A stretch of DNA of 64,000 bases. It comes from Williamsia sp. GTDB lineage: Bacteria; Bacteroidota; Bacteroidia; Chitinophagales; Chitinophagaceae. The stretch spans positions 1 to 64,000 of the forward strand of contig JADCRZ010000023.1 in NCBI GenBank assembly GCA_015069695.1, read 5' to 3'. The notes under the pieces were generated by a model. It made no database searches. It worked only from the letters and a program-made list of their open reading frames with translations, and had not been told where the DNA came from. Both the position numbers and the translations under genes were made by a program. Shown one piece after another: positions 43,033 through 52,404 of the stretch. Numbering within the stretch: the first letter of the stretch is position 1; each line of letters opens with the position of its first letter.

Positions 43033-44355
43033 TTAATTAAATTTAAAGCCTGCCCTGCCGCCCATCGGCATTTTGTTCATAAACTTCATCATTTGCTTCA
43101 TCTGGTCGAACTGTTTCATAAACGCATGAACTTCTGCAATATCCTTGCCACATCCTTTTGCAATGCGGGTTCTTCTGCTGTTGTCGATGATATCCGGGTT
43201 CATCCGTTCGTAGGGTGTCATTGACTGGATCATCGCTTCAATGCTCTTGAATGAATCATCGCTGATGTCTACATCCTTGATGGCTTTGCCCACACCGGGT
43301 ATCATGGCCATCAGGTCTTTGAGGTTGCCCATTTTTTTGATCTGCTGCAGCTGTTCCATAAAATCCTCAAAATCAAACTGGTTTTTCCGGATTTTCTTTT
43401 CCAGCTTGCGGGCCTTCTCTTCATCGTACTGCAGCTGGGCTTTTTCTACGAGCGTGGTAATATCACCCATCCCCAGGATACGCTGTGCCATCCTTTCCGG
43501 GTAGAACACATCAAGGGTATCCATCTTCTCGCCGCTGCTCACAAACTTGATGGGTTTGTTCACCGTGTACTTGATGGAGAGGGCAGCTCCCCCGCGGGTA
43601 TCGCCATCGAGCTTGGTAAGTACAACGCCGCTGAAATCAAGCCGGTCGTTGAATGCCTTGGCAGTGTTCACGGCATCCTGCCCGGTCATGGAATCTACCA
43701 CAAAAAGAATTTCCTGTGGCTGCACGGCGGCTTTAACGTTGGCCACTTCGGTCATCATAGCCTCGTCAATGGCCAGGCGGCCGGCCGTATCGATAATGAG
43801 GATATTTTTATTCTTGCTTTTTGCTTCCCGGATGGCATTCTGCGCGATCGACACCGCATCCTTGTTCTCCGGCTCGCTGTACACATCTACACCGATCTGT
43901 TCGCCCAATACCTTGAGCTGGTCGATCGCTGCGGGCCGGTAAATATCTGCTGCCACCAGCAGGGGCGACAAGCCCTTTCTTGTTTTGAGATAATTGGCCA
44001 GCTTGCCGCTGAAGGTTGTTTTACCCGAACCCTGCAACCCGGCAATCAGCACAATGGCCGGACTGCCCTTTGTGATGAAATTGCTTTCGGAGCCGCCCAT
44101 CAGCTCAACCAGTTCGTCTTTTACCAGCTTTACCATGAGCTGTCCCGGGCTAATGGCATTGAGCACCTTTTCACCGTTGGCTTTTTCCTTTACCTTGTCG
44201 GTAAATTCTTTTGCGATCTTGTAATTCACGTCGGCATCTACCAGCGCCCTGCGGATTTCTTTTACGGTAGAAGCGATGTTCAGTTCGGTAATCCTGCCTT
44301 CACCCTTTAATTGCTTGAAGGCGGTCTCCAACCTTTCACTTAAACTTTCAAACAT
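43033..44355 (-). CDS. ffh: Signal recognition particle protein Ffh
   Basis: A 440-residue SRP54 GTPase. NG-domain motifs are GLQGSGKTTFSGKLA, DTAGRLAIDE and TKLDGDTRGG. The methionine-rich M domain that binds signal sequences and 4.5S RNA ends MKQFDQMKQMMKFMNKMPMG. The start at 44355 (MFESLSERLE) is the family start. An open-frame start at 44463 lies upstream of the inferred transcription start and is rejected. The protein targets nascent membrane proteins to FtsY. Confidence 0.97.
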   Translation of the reverse strand: MFESLSERLETAFKQLKGEGRITELNIASTVKEIRRALVDADVNYKIAKEFTDKVKEKANGEKVLNAISPGQLMVKLVKDELVELMGGSESNFITKGSPAIVLIAGLQGSGKTTFSGKLANYLKTRKGLSPLLVAADIYRPAAIDQLKVLGEQIGVDVYSEPENKDAVSIAQNAIREAKSKNKNILIIDTAGRLAIDEAMMTEVANVKAAVQPQEILFVVDSMTGQDAVNTAKAFNDRLDFSGVVLTKLDGDTRGGAALSIKYTVNKPIKFVSSGEKMDTLDVFYPERMAQRILGMGDITTLVEKAQLQYDEEKARKLEKKIRKNQFDFEDFMEQLQQIKKMGNLKDLMAMIPGVGKAIKDVDISDDSFKSIEAMIQSMTPYERMNPDIIDNSRRTRIAKGCGKDIAEVHAFMKQFDQMKQMMKFMNKMPMGGRAGFKFN

Positions 44356-44460
44356 ACGATAGCCGTTTATAATTTGCGGTGTGGAAGCAGGAACGGTCAG
44401 CTCCGTACGGTCCACAAAAAAAGTGAACACAACCAATGTCATATTCACTTTAGATCCATA

Positions 44461-44491
44461 CAAATGTAGCTAAGCCTGTCTAATCTGTAAA
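44461..44491 (-). promoter_or_regulatory. ffh promoter, TTTA-N19-TACATTTG
   Basis: On the minus strand TTTA (44488-44491) and TACATTTG (44461-44468) are spaced 19 bp. One base of the minus-33 departs from TTTG. The leader to the ATG at 44355 would be about 100 nt. Confidence 0.6.
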
Positions 44492-44515
44492 ATCCTTTTT
44501 AGGTATAACAAACGG

Positions 44516-45382
44516 CTAACCAAGGTAAGGCCGGAGCATTTTGCAGCGGGTGGTGGTCCGCAGCTTGGTAATGGCTTTGTCCTTGATCTGCCTTACGCGT
44601 TCGCGGGTCAGGTTAAACCGCATGCCAATGTCTTCCAGGCTCATAGGATGATCAACACCGATGCCGTAGAAATAGCAGATCACTTCTTTTTGCCTTTCTG
44701 TTAAGGCCGTAAGCGAGCGGCCGATCTCCTGTTTAAGCGATTCATCGTGCTCGATCAGTTTTTCTGTTCTTTCCGCATTCGGGTTTTCAAATACATCGAT
44801 CAGGGTGCTGTCTTCTCCTTCCGAAAGGGGCGAATCCATGCTTACATGCCGGGCTGCAATGCCCAGGGTGGCCAGCACTTCTTCGGTATCCATCTGGAGC
44901 ATTTCTGCGAGCTCTTCCGGCGAGGGTTCGCGCTCGTACTCCTGCTCTAACTGGGAGTAGGCTTTTTGGATCCGGTTGGTAAGGCCCACCTTGTTGAGCG
45001 GAAGCCGCACAATGCGCGACTGTTCAGCCAATGCCTGCAAGATGCTCTGGCGGATCCACCATACAGCATAAGAAATAAATTTAAAGCCCCTGGTTTCATC
45101 GAAACGCTGGGCAGCTTTGATCAATCCAAGGTTTCCTTCATTGATCAGGTCGGGTAGCGACAAGCCTTGATTCTGGTATTGCTTTGCTACAGATACAACA
45201 AACCGGAGATTGGCTTTGGTAAGTTTATCCAGGGCTGCGGTGTCGCCCTGCTTGATGCGAATTGCCAGCTTGACTTCTTCTTCTGGGCTGATCAATTCTA
45301 CCTTTCCGATTTCCTGGAGGTACTTCTCCAGGCTCTGGCTCTCCCGGTTGGTAATAGACTTCGTAATTTTGAGCTGGCGCAT
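44516..45382 (-). CDS. rpoD: Primary sigma factor RpoD/SigA, short Bacteroidota form
   Basis: A 288-residue sigma-70 factor without the large N-terminal region 1.1 of E. coli. Region 1.2 ([20 protein letters not shown]), region 2 ([20 protein letters not shown]), region 3 ([20 protein letters not shown]) and region 4 ([20 protein letters not shown]) are all intact. It should recognise the TTTG/TAnnTTTG promoters seen in this window. The start [10 protein letters not shown] at 45382 is the conserved one; the frame has one Met-Ser pair before it. Confidence 0.95.
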   Translation of the reverse strand: MRQLKITKSITNRESQSLEKYLQEIGKVELISPEEEVKLAIRIKQGDTAALDKLTKANLRFVVSVAKQYQNQGLSLPDLINEGNLGLIKAAQRFDETRGFKFISYAVWWIRQSILQALAEQSRIVRLPLNKVGLTNRIQKAYSQLEQEYEREPSPEELAEMLQMDTEEVLATLGIAARHVSMDSPLSEGEDSTLIDVFENPNAERTEKLIEHDESLKQEIGRSLTALTERQKEVICYFYGIGVDHPMSLEDIGMRFNLTRERVRQIKDKAITKLRTTTRCKMLRPYLG

Positions 45383-45688
45383 GCTCATAGGTGACAGGTT
45401 TAAAGTTTTCGGGGTTATATAAAACTTACAAGAAAACGTAGAATAAAAGATTTTCTTATACCGGCACCGGGGTCTTTTTGAAGGAGAGTAGGAAAAATCA
45501 AAGTATCAACTATTTACCGCTCTGCAAAATATTTTTACAAGGTATTGAACATCAATTTTTTTTATCCCTGATTTTTACCAAAATCCCGCCCGGGAGGCTT
45601 AACAAAATTTATATGGATAAAAATTTTGCAGGATGAAATATTTGTATATTATTGCACTTATTGGAAACGCCATAGACCAAGTTCTTAG
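45383..45688. other. Divergent intergenic region
   Basis: 306 AT-rich bp between rpoD (minus) and the START-like gene (plus). It must hold promoters for both; on the minus strand TACGTTTT at 45433-45440 is one base off a minus-7 consensus. No gene or RNA recognised. Confidence 0.5.
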
Positions 45689-46069
45689 ATGAGCAAGAAA
45701 CAACTTTTTACCCTTGAATACCCTGTACGGTGCTCGCCCACTATCCTGTATGAATTCCTGAGCACCCCTGCGGGTTTGCAGGAGTGGTTTGCAGAAAAGG
45801 TTGATGAGCGTGACAGTGTGTTCAGCTTTTCCTGGGATAAAACAGTTGACAAAGCCGAAGTGCTTCAAAGTGAAGAAGCCAAATCCATCCGCTTCCATTG
45901 GCTGAATGCTCCCAAAGAAGAATTTTTTGAATTCAGCATAGAAAAATCAGAAGTTACCAACCAAACCATTCTTTGCATCAAGGATTTTGCGGAGAAAAAA
46001 GAGATCAAAGACCAAAGCCAGTTGTGGGATTCACAGGTGAAAGACCTGTTCCACCGGATCGGAAGCTGA
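45689..46069 (+). CDS. START-like domain protein
   Basis: A 126-residue protein of the START-like/SRPBCC fold as conserved in Bacteroidota (EYPVRCSPTILYEFLSTPAGLQEWFAEKV, seen here in two pieces: EYPVRCSPTILYEFLSTPAG, then LQEWFAEKVDE). These helix-grip proteins bind small hydrophobic ligands, but no ligand is known for this group. It stands alone on the plus strand, divergent from rpoD. Confidence 0.85.
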   Translation: MSKKQLFTLEYPVRCSPTILYEFLSTPAGLQEWFAEKVDERDSVFSFSWDKTVDKAEVLQSEEAKSIRFHWLNAPKEEFFEFSIEKSEVTNQTILCIKDFAEKKEIKDQSQLWDSQVKDLFHRIGS

Positions 46070-46160
46070 TACCGTCCTTGAACCTTGATTCCAGGGATTT
46101 CAGGATAGAGAGGATTGGTACTATCGGTACATTACTTTAAGCTTGGAATGCATGTTTTTT

Positions 46161-46802
46161 TTATGATTGAACATCCTCCCCTGCATCTTCACTCCAGATA
46201 AGCAGTTTCAGCAATTCCCGGAATGATTTATATAGTTCTTCTTCCATTTCACTCCATTGCTTCAGACTTACTTTTGCGGCCAGCTTTATAAAACCGCTTT
46301 CAGGTAGCTTTTTTTCAAAATATGGTAATCCATCCTCTGTAACAGGTCTATAATCATGGCTTGTTACATCGTGGTTCCACTCGTCCCCTTCAGTAGAACA
46401 ATAAAAGGCGTGCGCTGCAAGTGCGGCTATGGAAGATGAAATGTTATTGCAGATAAGCGATCTGTATCTTCCCTTTACATGCAGCGCAATGCTGCAGAAC
46501 TGACCCCACCAGAAAAAGGTGCGGATGGCAAAGATATCATCCTTGCTGAACGACTTGGGATAATCGAGCATGAGATAGGGCAAGCCCCGGTAGTTCTCTC
46601 CCCGGGAAATCTTTGCATTGGAACTTTTGATGAACCCGGGCAGCAGGCCGCTGTTTGCACCAACGGCTTCTTTCATGCGCTCCGCAAGCGAGCCCATGCC
46701 CTCCGCCATTTTCCGCATCACCCCGTTCTTTGTTAAAATCCAACTGCCATCCTGCATCAGTTCTATTTCGTGCGGCGAAAACTGTACTTTTGTCTCCTGC
46801 AT
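46161..46802 (-). CDS. Conserved-looking protein of unknown function
   Basis: A 213-residue protein with start MQETKVQFSPHEIELMQDGS. The frame extends 18 codons further upstream, but that start would leave only 16 bp to the divergent LptF/G gene. No signal peptide or membrane helix. The N-terminal block FSPHEIELMQDGSWILTKNG and two aromatic regions (FFWWGQFCSIALHV; EGDEWNHDVTSHDY) stand out. I do not recognise a characterised family. Confidence 0.7.
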   Translation of the reverse strand: MQETKVQFSPHEIELMQDGSWILTKNGVMRKMAEGMGSLAERMKEAVGANSGLLPGFIKSSNAKISRGENYRGLPYLMLDYPKSFSKDDIFAIRTFFWWGQFCSIALHVKGRYRSLICNNISSSIAALAAHAFYCSTEGDEWNHDVTSHDYRPVTEDGLPYFEKKLPESGFIKLAAKVSLKQWSEMEEELYKSFRELLKLLIWSEDAGEDVQS

Positions 46803-46872
46803 AATCAGATCTGTGCCAGCCTGTTTTTGCCTCTTGAGAGCATAGCTGGCCATCAAAGGTTGGAAATTTTAC

Positions 46873-48333
46873 ATGAAGAAACTAGATGCGCTGATATTGA
46901 AAGCTTTTGTAGGCCCTTTTATAGCCACATTCTTTATCACGCTCTTTGTGCTGGTGCTGCAGTTTTTCTGGCTGTGGATCGATGATATGGTGGGCAAGGG
47001 ACTTGATTTTTTGACCATTGCCAAGCTCTGCATGTATGTTGCCGCCTTTAACATCCCGCTCGCCCTGCCCCTTGCCATCCTGCTCTCCTCCATCATGACC
47101 TTTGGTAACCTGGGTGAAACCTTTGAACTGGTGGCCATCAAATCAGCCGGTATTCCGCTGATCCGCTTTATGCGCCCGATGTTTCTGGCTACCCTGGTAC
47201 TTTGCGGGGCTGCCTTCCTGTTCAACAACAACATCATCCCGGTTACCACGCTGAAAATGCAAACCCTGAAATACGACATTGTGGTTTCCAAACCGGCGCT
47301 CGACATCAAGGAAGGCGTGTTTTATGATAAGCTGGAAGGCTTTGTGATCAAGATCGGTAAAAAAGAAAAAGACGGATCAACCATCCGCAACGTAGTTATC
47401 TACGAAAAGAATTATGGCTTACAGGACAATATGATCGTGGCAAAGAGCGGCCAGATGAAGGTAACCCCGGACAAACACTTCCTGGAGTTCGACCTCAATG
47501 ATGGCTGGCGCTACGAGGAGCGGGGAAACCGGATGACCACCAATACAGAGTACATCCGCCTTGGTTTCAAGCAGTACAAAAAAGTATTTGACCTCAGCTC
47601 GTTCAAGCTCAATCAAACGGGTGACAGCCTGTTTAAAGACAACTCATCCATGCTCACCACCCGCCAATTGGACAAGGTGATGGATTCGCTGAAAAAAGTT
47701 GAAGGACGTTATGCAAAAAGGACGATGGCAGAGGTTTCGCCGTATTTTACTTTCTCGCATTATGTTGATACCGGCTGGGTAAAGGTACAAGCCGCCGGAA
47801 AGAAGCCCATCCGGTCGCTGAAGGACATTATTCCCGACAGTGCCCGCTCCAATGTGATTGAACGTGCGCAGGCACAGGTAAACTATGTAAAGTCCACCGC
47901 AGATGTAACAGCCCTTGATTACGAGGCCAAGAAGCGCGACTTGCGCTCACACGCAATCGAATGGCACCGCAAGTTTACCATGTCTATTGCCTGCATGGTT
48001 TTATTCCTGATCGGCGCCCCGCTGGGCTCTATTATCCGCAAGGGTGGATTGGGTATGCCGCTGGTACTGGCAGTCGTCTTTTTTGTCATTTTCTTCCTTT
48101 TAAATAATTTCGGCGTGAAGCTGGTGAAAGAAGGCGTGCTGAAGCCCATTGCCGGCATGTGGATGGCCACATTTATTTTGACACCCGTCGGCATGTTCCT
48201 GATATACAAGGCCATGAGAGACTCACAGCTTTTCAACCAGGAAGCTTATTTCCGTGTATTCCGCCGGATTGGGAACTTATTTCAAAAAATCAGAACAATC
48301 TACCAGCAGCGACGTTTGGTTAGTTCTTCCTAA
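46873..48333 (+). CDS. LptF/LptG family lipopolysaccharide export permease
   Basis: A 486-residue YjgP/YjgQ permease. Two N-terminal membrane helices (FVGPFIATFFITLFVLVLQF; IPLALPLAILLSSIMTFGNL) are followed by a large periplasmic region (about 125-375) and C-terminal helices (FTMSIACMVLFLIGAPLGSI; LVLAVVFFVIFFLLNNFG). In the Lpt machine LptF and LptG with ATPase LptB extract LPS from the inner membrane. No lptB is adjacent. It is 11 bp upstream of the superoxide dismutase gene. Confidence 0.93.
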   Translation: MKKLDALILKAFVGPFIATFFITLFVLVLQFFWLWIDDMVGKGLDFLTIAKLCMYVAAFNIPLALPLAILLSSIMTFGNLGETFELVAIKSAGIPLIRFMRPMFLATLVLCGAAFLFNNNIIPVTTLKMQTLKYDIVVSKPALDIKEGVFYDKLEGFVIKIGKKEKDGSTIRNVVIYEKNYGLQDNMIVAKSGQMKVTPDKHFLEFDLNDGWRYEERGNRMTTNTEYIRLGFKQYKKVFDLSSFKLNQTGDSLFKDNSSMLTTRQLDKVMDSLKKVEGRYAKRTMAEVSPYFTFSHYVDTGWVKVQAAGKKPIRSLKDIIPDSARSNVIERAQAQVNYVKSTADVTALDYEAKKRDLRSHAIEWHRKFTMSIACMVLFLIGAPLGSIIRKGGLGMPLVLAVVFFVIFFLLNNFGVKLVKEGVLKPIAGMWMATFILTPVGMFLIYKAMRDSQLFNQEAYFRVFRRIGNLFQKIRTIYQQRRLVSSS

Positions 48334-48344
48334 ACTTATTGTAT

Positions 48345-49103
48345 ATGTCAGATCAACAGCAATCACGCAGGGATTTTATAAAAACATCCACCAAAGCAGG
48401 TATCGTACTAACAGCCGGAACTTTAGCAAGCGCGCCGCTGCTTGCTTCCGCTTTTGAACAAGGTGCAAACGGGCCCGCTTATTTTACTTCTTTCGACCAG
48501 CAGCCCCTTCCTTACAGCTACAATGCCCTGGAGCCGTCGATCGATGCGCAGACAATGGAAATTCATTTTACCAAACATGCCGCCACCTATTCTACCAACC
48601 TGAAAGATGCGGCCAAGGCTGAAGGTGTGGCCACCGATAAACCGCTCGAAGATGTGCTGGCCAATATCTCCAAGTACTCGGCTAAAATGAGAAACAATGG
48701 CGGCGGACATTATAACCACGAGCTGTTCTGGAAACTCATGAAAGCAAAAGGCGAAGGCAAGCCTTCCGGCAAACTGCTGGCGTCTATTGAATCTGCCTTT
48801 AAGTCGTTCAACGATTTCAAGACCCAGTTCAGCGATGCGGGTAAGAACCGGTTTGGCAGCGGATGGGCCTGGCTCTATCTCGATGCGGAAAAAAAACTCA
48901 AAATCGGCTCTACACCCAACCAGGACAACCCGCTGATGGACGTGGCCGAAATCAAAGGCTTTCCCCTGCTTGGCCTGGATGTGTGGGAACACGCTTATTA
49001 CCTGAAATACCAGAACAAACGCGCTGATTATATAGAAAGCTGGTGGAACGTGGTAAACTGGAGCTTTGTAGAATCACGTTATGCGCAGGGCACTGCTAAA
49101 TAA
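48345..49103 (+). CDS. Tat-exported superoxide dismutase (Mn-type features)
   Basis: A 252-residue Fe/Mn superoxide dismutase. The N-terminus has a twin-arginine motif SRRDFIK and hydrophobic segment GIVLTAGTLASAPLLASA, so export by Tat in folded, metal-loaded form is likely. Metal ligands are seen in HFTKHAATYS, GGHYNHELFW and LDVWEHAYYLKY. The residues GGGH and NQDNPLM resemble the manganese rather than iron type. The ATG at 48345 is chosen over a TTG two codons earlier. It removes superoxide in the periplasm. Confidence 0.93.
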   Translation: MSDQQQSRRDFIKTSTKAGIVLTAGTLASAPLLASAFEQGANGPAYFTSFDQQPLPYSYNALEPSIDAQTMEIHFTKHAATYSTNLKDAAKAEGVATDKPLEDVLANISKYSAKMRNNGGGHYNHELFWKLMKAKGEGKPSGKLLASIESAFKSFNDFKTQFSDAGKNRFGSGWAWLYLDAEKKLKIGSTPNQDNPLMDVAEIKGFPLLGLDVWEHAYYLKYQNKRADYIESWWNVVNWSFVESRYAQGTAK

Positions 49104-49157
49104 CCTGCATGCTGCTCAGTTCAGGATCACTTTTTTAAAAAATACCCGCTTGCTCCC

Positions 49158-50165
49158 TTGAAGCCATTATCTTCCGACACATACCACATCAACCTGCGTA
49201 TACAGAAGTGGATCGTGGTCATTGCCATTGTTCTTTTTCTGATCAAAACGGCGGCCTATTTTCTGACCCGTTCAGTTTCCATCCTCACAGATGCGCTGGA
49301 AAGTACCGTAAATGTGATTGCCGGGCTGATCGGATTGTACAGCCTGTACGTTGCAGCCAAACCGCGCGATGAAGACCATCCGTATGGACATGGAAAAGTA
49401 GAGTTTATCTCTGCCGCTGTAGAAGGAACCATGATCACCATTGCCGGTATCATGATCATCTATAGTGCGGTTGACAGCCTGCTTCATCCCCATCCGCTCC
49501 AGAAGCTGGATTATGGAATAGGCTTGATAGCGATCACTGCTGCCGTCAACTTTATCATGGGCTATATTGCCGAGAAAAACGGCAAAAAAAGCAACTCCCT
49601 GGTGCTGGTGGCCAGCGGCAAACATTTGCAGACAGACACCTACTCCACCGTAGGCATCATCATCGGACTGGTGCTGATCTATTTTACCAAGATCACCCAG
49701 CTCGACAGCCTGGTAGCCATTGTTTTTGGCTTTGTGATTGTATATACCGGGTATAAGATCGTGCGCAGCTCTATTGCAGGCATTATGGACGAGGCAGACA
49801 AGGAACTGCTGAACCGGATGATCTCCCTGCTCAACAGATCCAGAAAGGAAAACTGGATCGACCTGCACAATCTCCGGATCATAAAATACGGGCATATCCT
49901 GCACATCGATTGCCATCTTACTGTTCCCTGGTATCTCACCGTAAACGAAGCGCACCTGGAAATAGAGACACTTAATAAAATCATCGCCACCGAACTGGAG
50001 GCCCCGCTTGAACTGTTTGTTCATTCAGACGGATGCCTGTATTCCCAATGTCCTATCTGCATCAAAAGTGATTGCCCGGTGCGGCAGCATCCGTTTCAAC
50101 AACGCATCGAATGGAAGTTTCAGAACATTATTTCCAACGAAAAACATTTGCTCGCAGAGGAATAG
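49158..50165 (+). CDS. Cation diffusion facilitator family transporter
   Basis: A 335-residue CDF metal/proton antiporter with about five to six membrane helices, for example WIVVIAIVLFLIKTAAYFLT and YGIGLIAITAAVNFIMGYIA. Metal-site motif residues lie in SILTDALESTVNVIAG and HPYGHGKVEF, followed by a cytoplasmic C-terminal domain. A Cys-rich tail (CLYSQCPICIKSDC) is unusual and could bind metal. Only a TTG (49158) fits as a start in frame; no upstream ATG is available. Confidence 0.9.
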   Translation: MKPLSSDTYHINLRIQKWIVVIAIVLFLIKTAAYFLTRSVSILTDALESTVNVIAGLIGLYSLYVAAKPRDEDHPYGHGKVEFISAAVEGTMITIAGIMIIYSAVDSLLHPHPLQKLDYGIGLIAITAAVNFIMGYIAEKNGKKSNSLVLVASGKHLQTDTYSTVGIIIGLVLIYFTKITQLDSLVAIVFGFVIVYTGYKIVRSSIAGIMDEADKELLNRMISLLNRSRKENWIDLHNLRIIKYGHILHIDCHLTVPWYLTVNEAHLEIETLNKIIATELEAPLELFVHSDGCLYSQCPICIKSDCPVRQHPFQQRIEWKFQNIISNEKHLLAEE

Positions 50166-50197
50166 AATTTTAGTAGGCCCGGCAGCCCTTTTCTCTC

Positions 50198-50205
50198 TAC
50201 TTTTG
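50198..50205 (+). promoter_or_regulatory. Putative minus-7 element of the dipeptidase gene
   Basis: TACTTTTG fits TAnnTTTG, 40 bp upstream of the ATG at 50246. No matching minus-33 at 19 bp. Confidence 0.35.
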
Positions 50206-50245
50206 TTTTGCATTGCCTTTTGTTCACCCATAAAATATTCTTGTT

Positions 50246-51628
50246 ATGCCACATGTTCAAGCCTGGAAAGAATACCAATCTGCCAACAAAGAACGCTTTT
50301 TAAGCGAGCTGTTAGGGTTACTGCGCGTACCCAGCATCAGCGCAAAAGGAGAGCACAAAGCCGATATGCAGCGCTGCGCCGAACTGGTCAAGCAACGCCT
50401 TGAAGAAGCCGGTGTGGACAAGGCAGAAATCTATTCCACGGAAGGACATCCGGTGGTATATGGCGAGAAGATCATTGATCCGAAAAAGCCTACGGTACTG
50501 GTATACGGACATTATGATGTGCAGCCGGCAGATCCGCTGGACCTGTGGCACAGCGGTCCGTTTGAACCTGTGCTCAAAGACGGAAAAGTATATGCCCGGG
50601 GCGCCTGCGACGACAAGGGCCAGTTTTACATGCACGTAAAAGCATTTGAAACCATGTCTAAAACCGGCACCCTTTCTACCAATATAAAATTTATCATCGA
50701 AGGAGAAGAAGAGATTGGTTCGCCCAACCTGGCCAGGTTTGTGGTGGCACACAAAGATCTGTTGAAAGCGGATGTAGTCCTGATCAGCGATACGGCCATG
50801 ATCAGCATGGACCATCCTTCCATTGATGTGGGCGTGCGGGGCCTTTCTTATATTGAAGTGGAAGTTACGGGCCCCAACAGAGACCTGCACAGCGGCGTAT
50901 ACGGCGGGGCGGTAGCCAATCCTATTACCATTCTCTGCCAGCTGATCGCTTCCTGCCACGACAAGCACAATTATATCACCATTCCAGGTTTTTATGATGA
51001 TGTGGTTGAATCCACACCCGATGAAAGAAGGCAGCTGGCGCATGCACCTTATGATGAAGACGGCTATAAAACTGATCTGGGTGTAAAAGCTTTGTGGGGG
51101 GAAGATGGTTATTCCACCAATGAAAGAACCGGCATCAGGCCTACGCTGGAAGTCAACGGCATCTGGGGCGGCTATACTGGAGAGGGAGCCAAGACCGTAC
51201 TGCCTTCCAAGGCTTATGCAAAAATTTCAGCCCGGCTGGTACCGCGCCAATCATCCAAAGTGATTACCCAAAAGCTGCTTGATTATTTCACGCACCATGC
51301 GCCTCCGGGTGTTACGGTGAAGGCAACAGAACATCATGGCGGCGAACCCTATATGACGCCTATCAATTCAGTTGCCTACAAAGCTGCGGCCAAGGCCATT
51401 GAAACAACTTTTGGCAAACAGCCCATACCCGTTCGCGGGGGCGGCAGTATTCCTATCTGTTCCCTGTTTGAAAAGGAGCTGCACAACCAGGTCATTTTTA
51501 TGGGTTTCGGACTCGACAGCGATAACCTGCACTCACCCAACGAAAAGTTCGACCTCTTCAATTTTTACAAAGGGATCGAAACAATCCCCTACTTCCATCG
51601 TTATTTTGCAGAGCTGAAGCATGGATAA
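50246..51628 (+). CDS. M20 family dipeptidase
   Basis: A 460-residue zinc dipeptidase of the M20/M25/M40 group. Metal and catalytic residues appear in YGHYDVQPADP, ARGACDDKGQFYMH and EGEEEIGSPN, with the dimerisation domain GLSYIEVEVTGPNRDLHSG in the middle. A C-terminal metal ligand is in FGLDSDNLHSPNEKF. It cleaves dipeptides in the cytoplasm; no signal peptide. It is 11 bp upstream of the S4-domain gene. Confidence 0.94.
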   Translation: MPHVQAWKEYQSANKERFLSELLGLLRVPSISAKGEHKADMQRCAELVKQRLEEAGVDKAEIYSTEGHPVVYGEKIIDPKKPTVLVYGHYDVQPADPLDLWHSGPFEPVLKDGKVYARGACDDKGQFYMHVKAFETMSKTGTLSTNIKFIIEGEEEIGSPNLARFVVAHKDLLKADVVLISDTAMISMDHPSIDVGVRGLSYIEVEVTGPNRDLHSGVYGGAVANPITILCQLIASCHDKHNYITIPGFYDDVVESTPDERRQLAHAPYDEDGYKTDLGVKALWGEDGYSTNERTGIRPTLEVNGIWGGYTGEGAKTVLPSKAYAKISARLVPRQSSKVITQKLLDYFTHHAPPGVTVKATEHHGGEPYMTPINSVAYKAAAKAIETTFGKQPIPVRGGGSIPICSLFEKELHNQVIFMGFGLDSDNLHSPNEKFDLFNFYKGIETIPYFHRYFAELKHG

Positions 51629-51639
51629 AAAAGAGGCTT

Positions 51640-52029
51640 ATGGAAGCAAACGAGAAACTCCGCGCAGATAAATACCTATGGGCCATCCGCCTGTTCAAGA
51701 CAAGAGCCTTGGCAGCAGAAGCCTGCGACAAAGGAAAGGTAAGGATGGATGGCTCACCTGTAAAAGCGGCCAAGACGATGCATGTAGGCGACGAGCTGGA
51801 GGTAAGAACAGAAGCCCGGCGCTGGCTGATCAAGGTTACGGGTCTTCTCAGTAACAGGGTACAATACACGGAGGCCATCAAATATTACATCGACATCACC
51901 CCGGCCGCCGACGAAAACCAGGCGCTGCAATACCAGCCTTCTTCGTTTCATACAGGAAAAAGACAAAGCAAGATCGGCCGGCCTACCAAAAAAGAAAGAA
52001 GAGACCTGGATAACCTGCTGGATGAGTAA
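51640..52029 (+). CDS. S4-domain RNA-binding protein (HslR/Hsp15-like)
   Basis: A 129-residue protein with an S4 domain at residues about 6-60 (LRADKYLWAIRLFKTRALAA) and a basic C-terminal tail (GKRQSKIGRPTKKERRDLDN). Hsp15 rescues stalled 50S subunits carrying peptidyl-tRNA; the same role is likely but not shown. It is coupled to the dipeptidase gene. Confidence 0.88.
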   Translation: MEANEKLRADKYLWAIRLFKTRALAAEACDKGKVRMDGSPVKAAKTMHVGDELEVRTEARRWLIKVTGLLSNRVQYTEAIKYYIDITPAADENQALQYQPSSFHTGKRQSKIGRPTKKERRDLDNLLDE

Positions 52030-52222
52030 AGCAATAAGAGGAACCAACCATCCAGTACAATTTTCCTGAAATTCTCCTCACCTGAACCCCATCTTCTCAG
52101 ATAAACAGGCTCCTGCGGGACAGAGCAGTCTGCTCCGGGTAAAATGACGCCTGCCTGTGCCTGCTTAAACAGGCATACAATTTGAACAGTATTTTTATTC
52201 CTTTCTGTTTAAACCACTGTTT

Positions 52223-52258
52223 ATGAGAAATCTGTGGTCCCCATCCGCTTTTCCTTAG
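52223..52258 (+). other. Micro-ORF in leader: MRNLWSPSAFP
   Basis: Eleven codons and TAG, downstream of TTTAAACCACTGTTT. A counterpart at 60129-60170 encodes MKNSTPHPSTPFP. Translation is not shown; could be a homologous non-coding block. Confidence 0.3.
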
Positions 52259-52368
52259 CTACCCTGACTATCTTCCCGGAGATATAATAAGTGCATTTTA
52301 CACCTGCTGCAGGGGCATGAAATACTCCATACGCTCATGGCTTTTATAATTCTTTTAAACCACTGCTT

Positions 52369-52404
52369 ATGAATCCGCCAGCCTTCTCTCTGCTCATTCA
52401 CTGA
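52369..52404 (+). other. Micro-ORF in leader: MNPPAFSLLIH
   Basis: Eleven codons and TGA, preceded by a second copy of TTTAAACCACTGCTT. It is 96 bp before the beta-helix gene. Translation is not shown. Confidence 0.3.

Noticed and set aside
44356-44463. Longer N-terminus for Ffh
   Set aside because: The extra 36 residues lack homology and their start codon lies upstream of the inferred transcription start.
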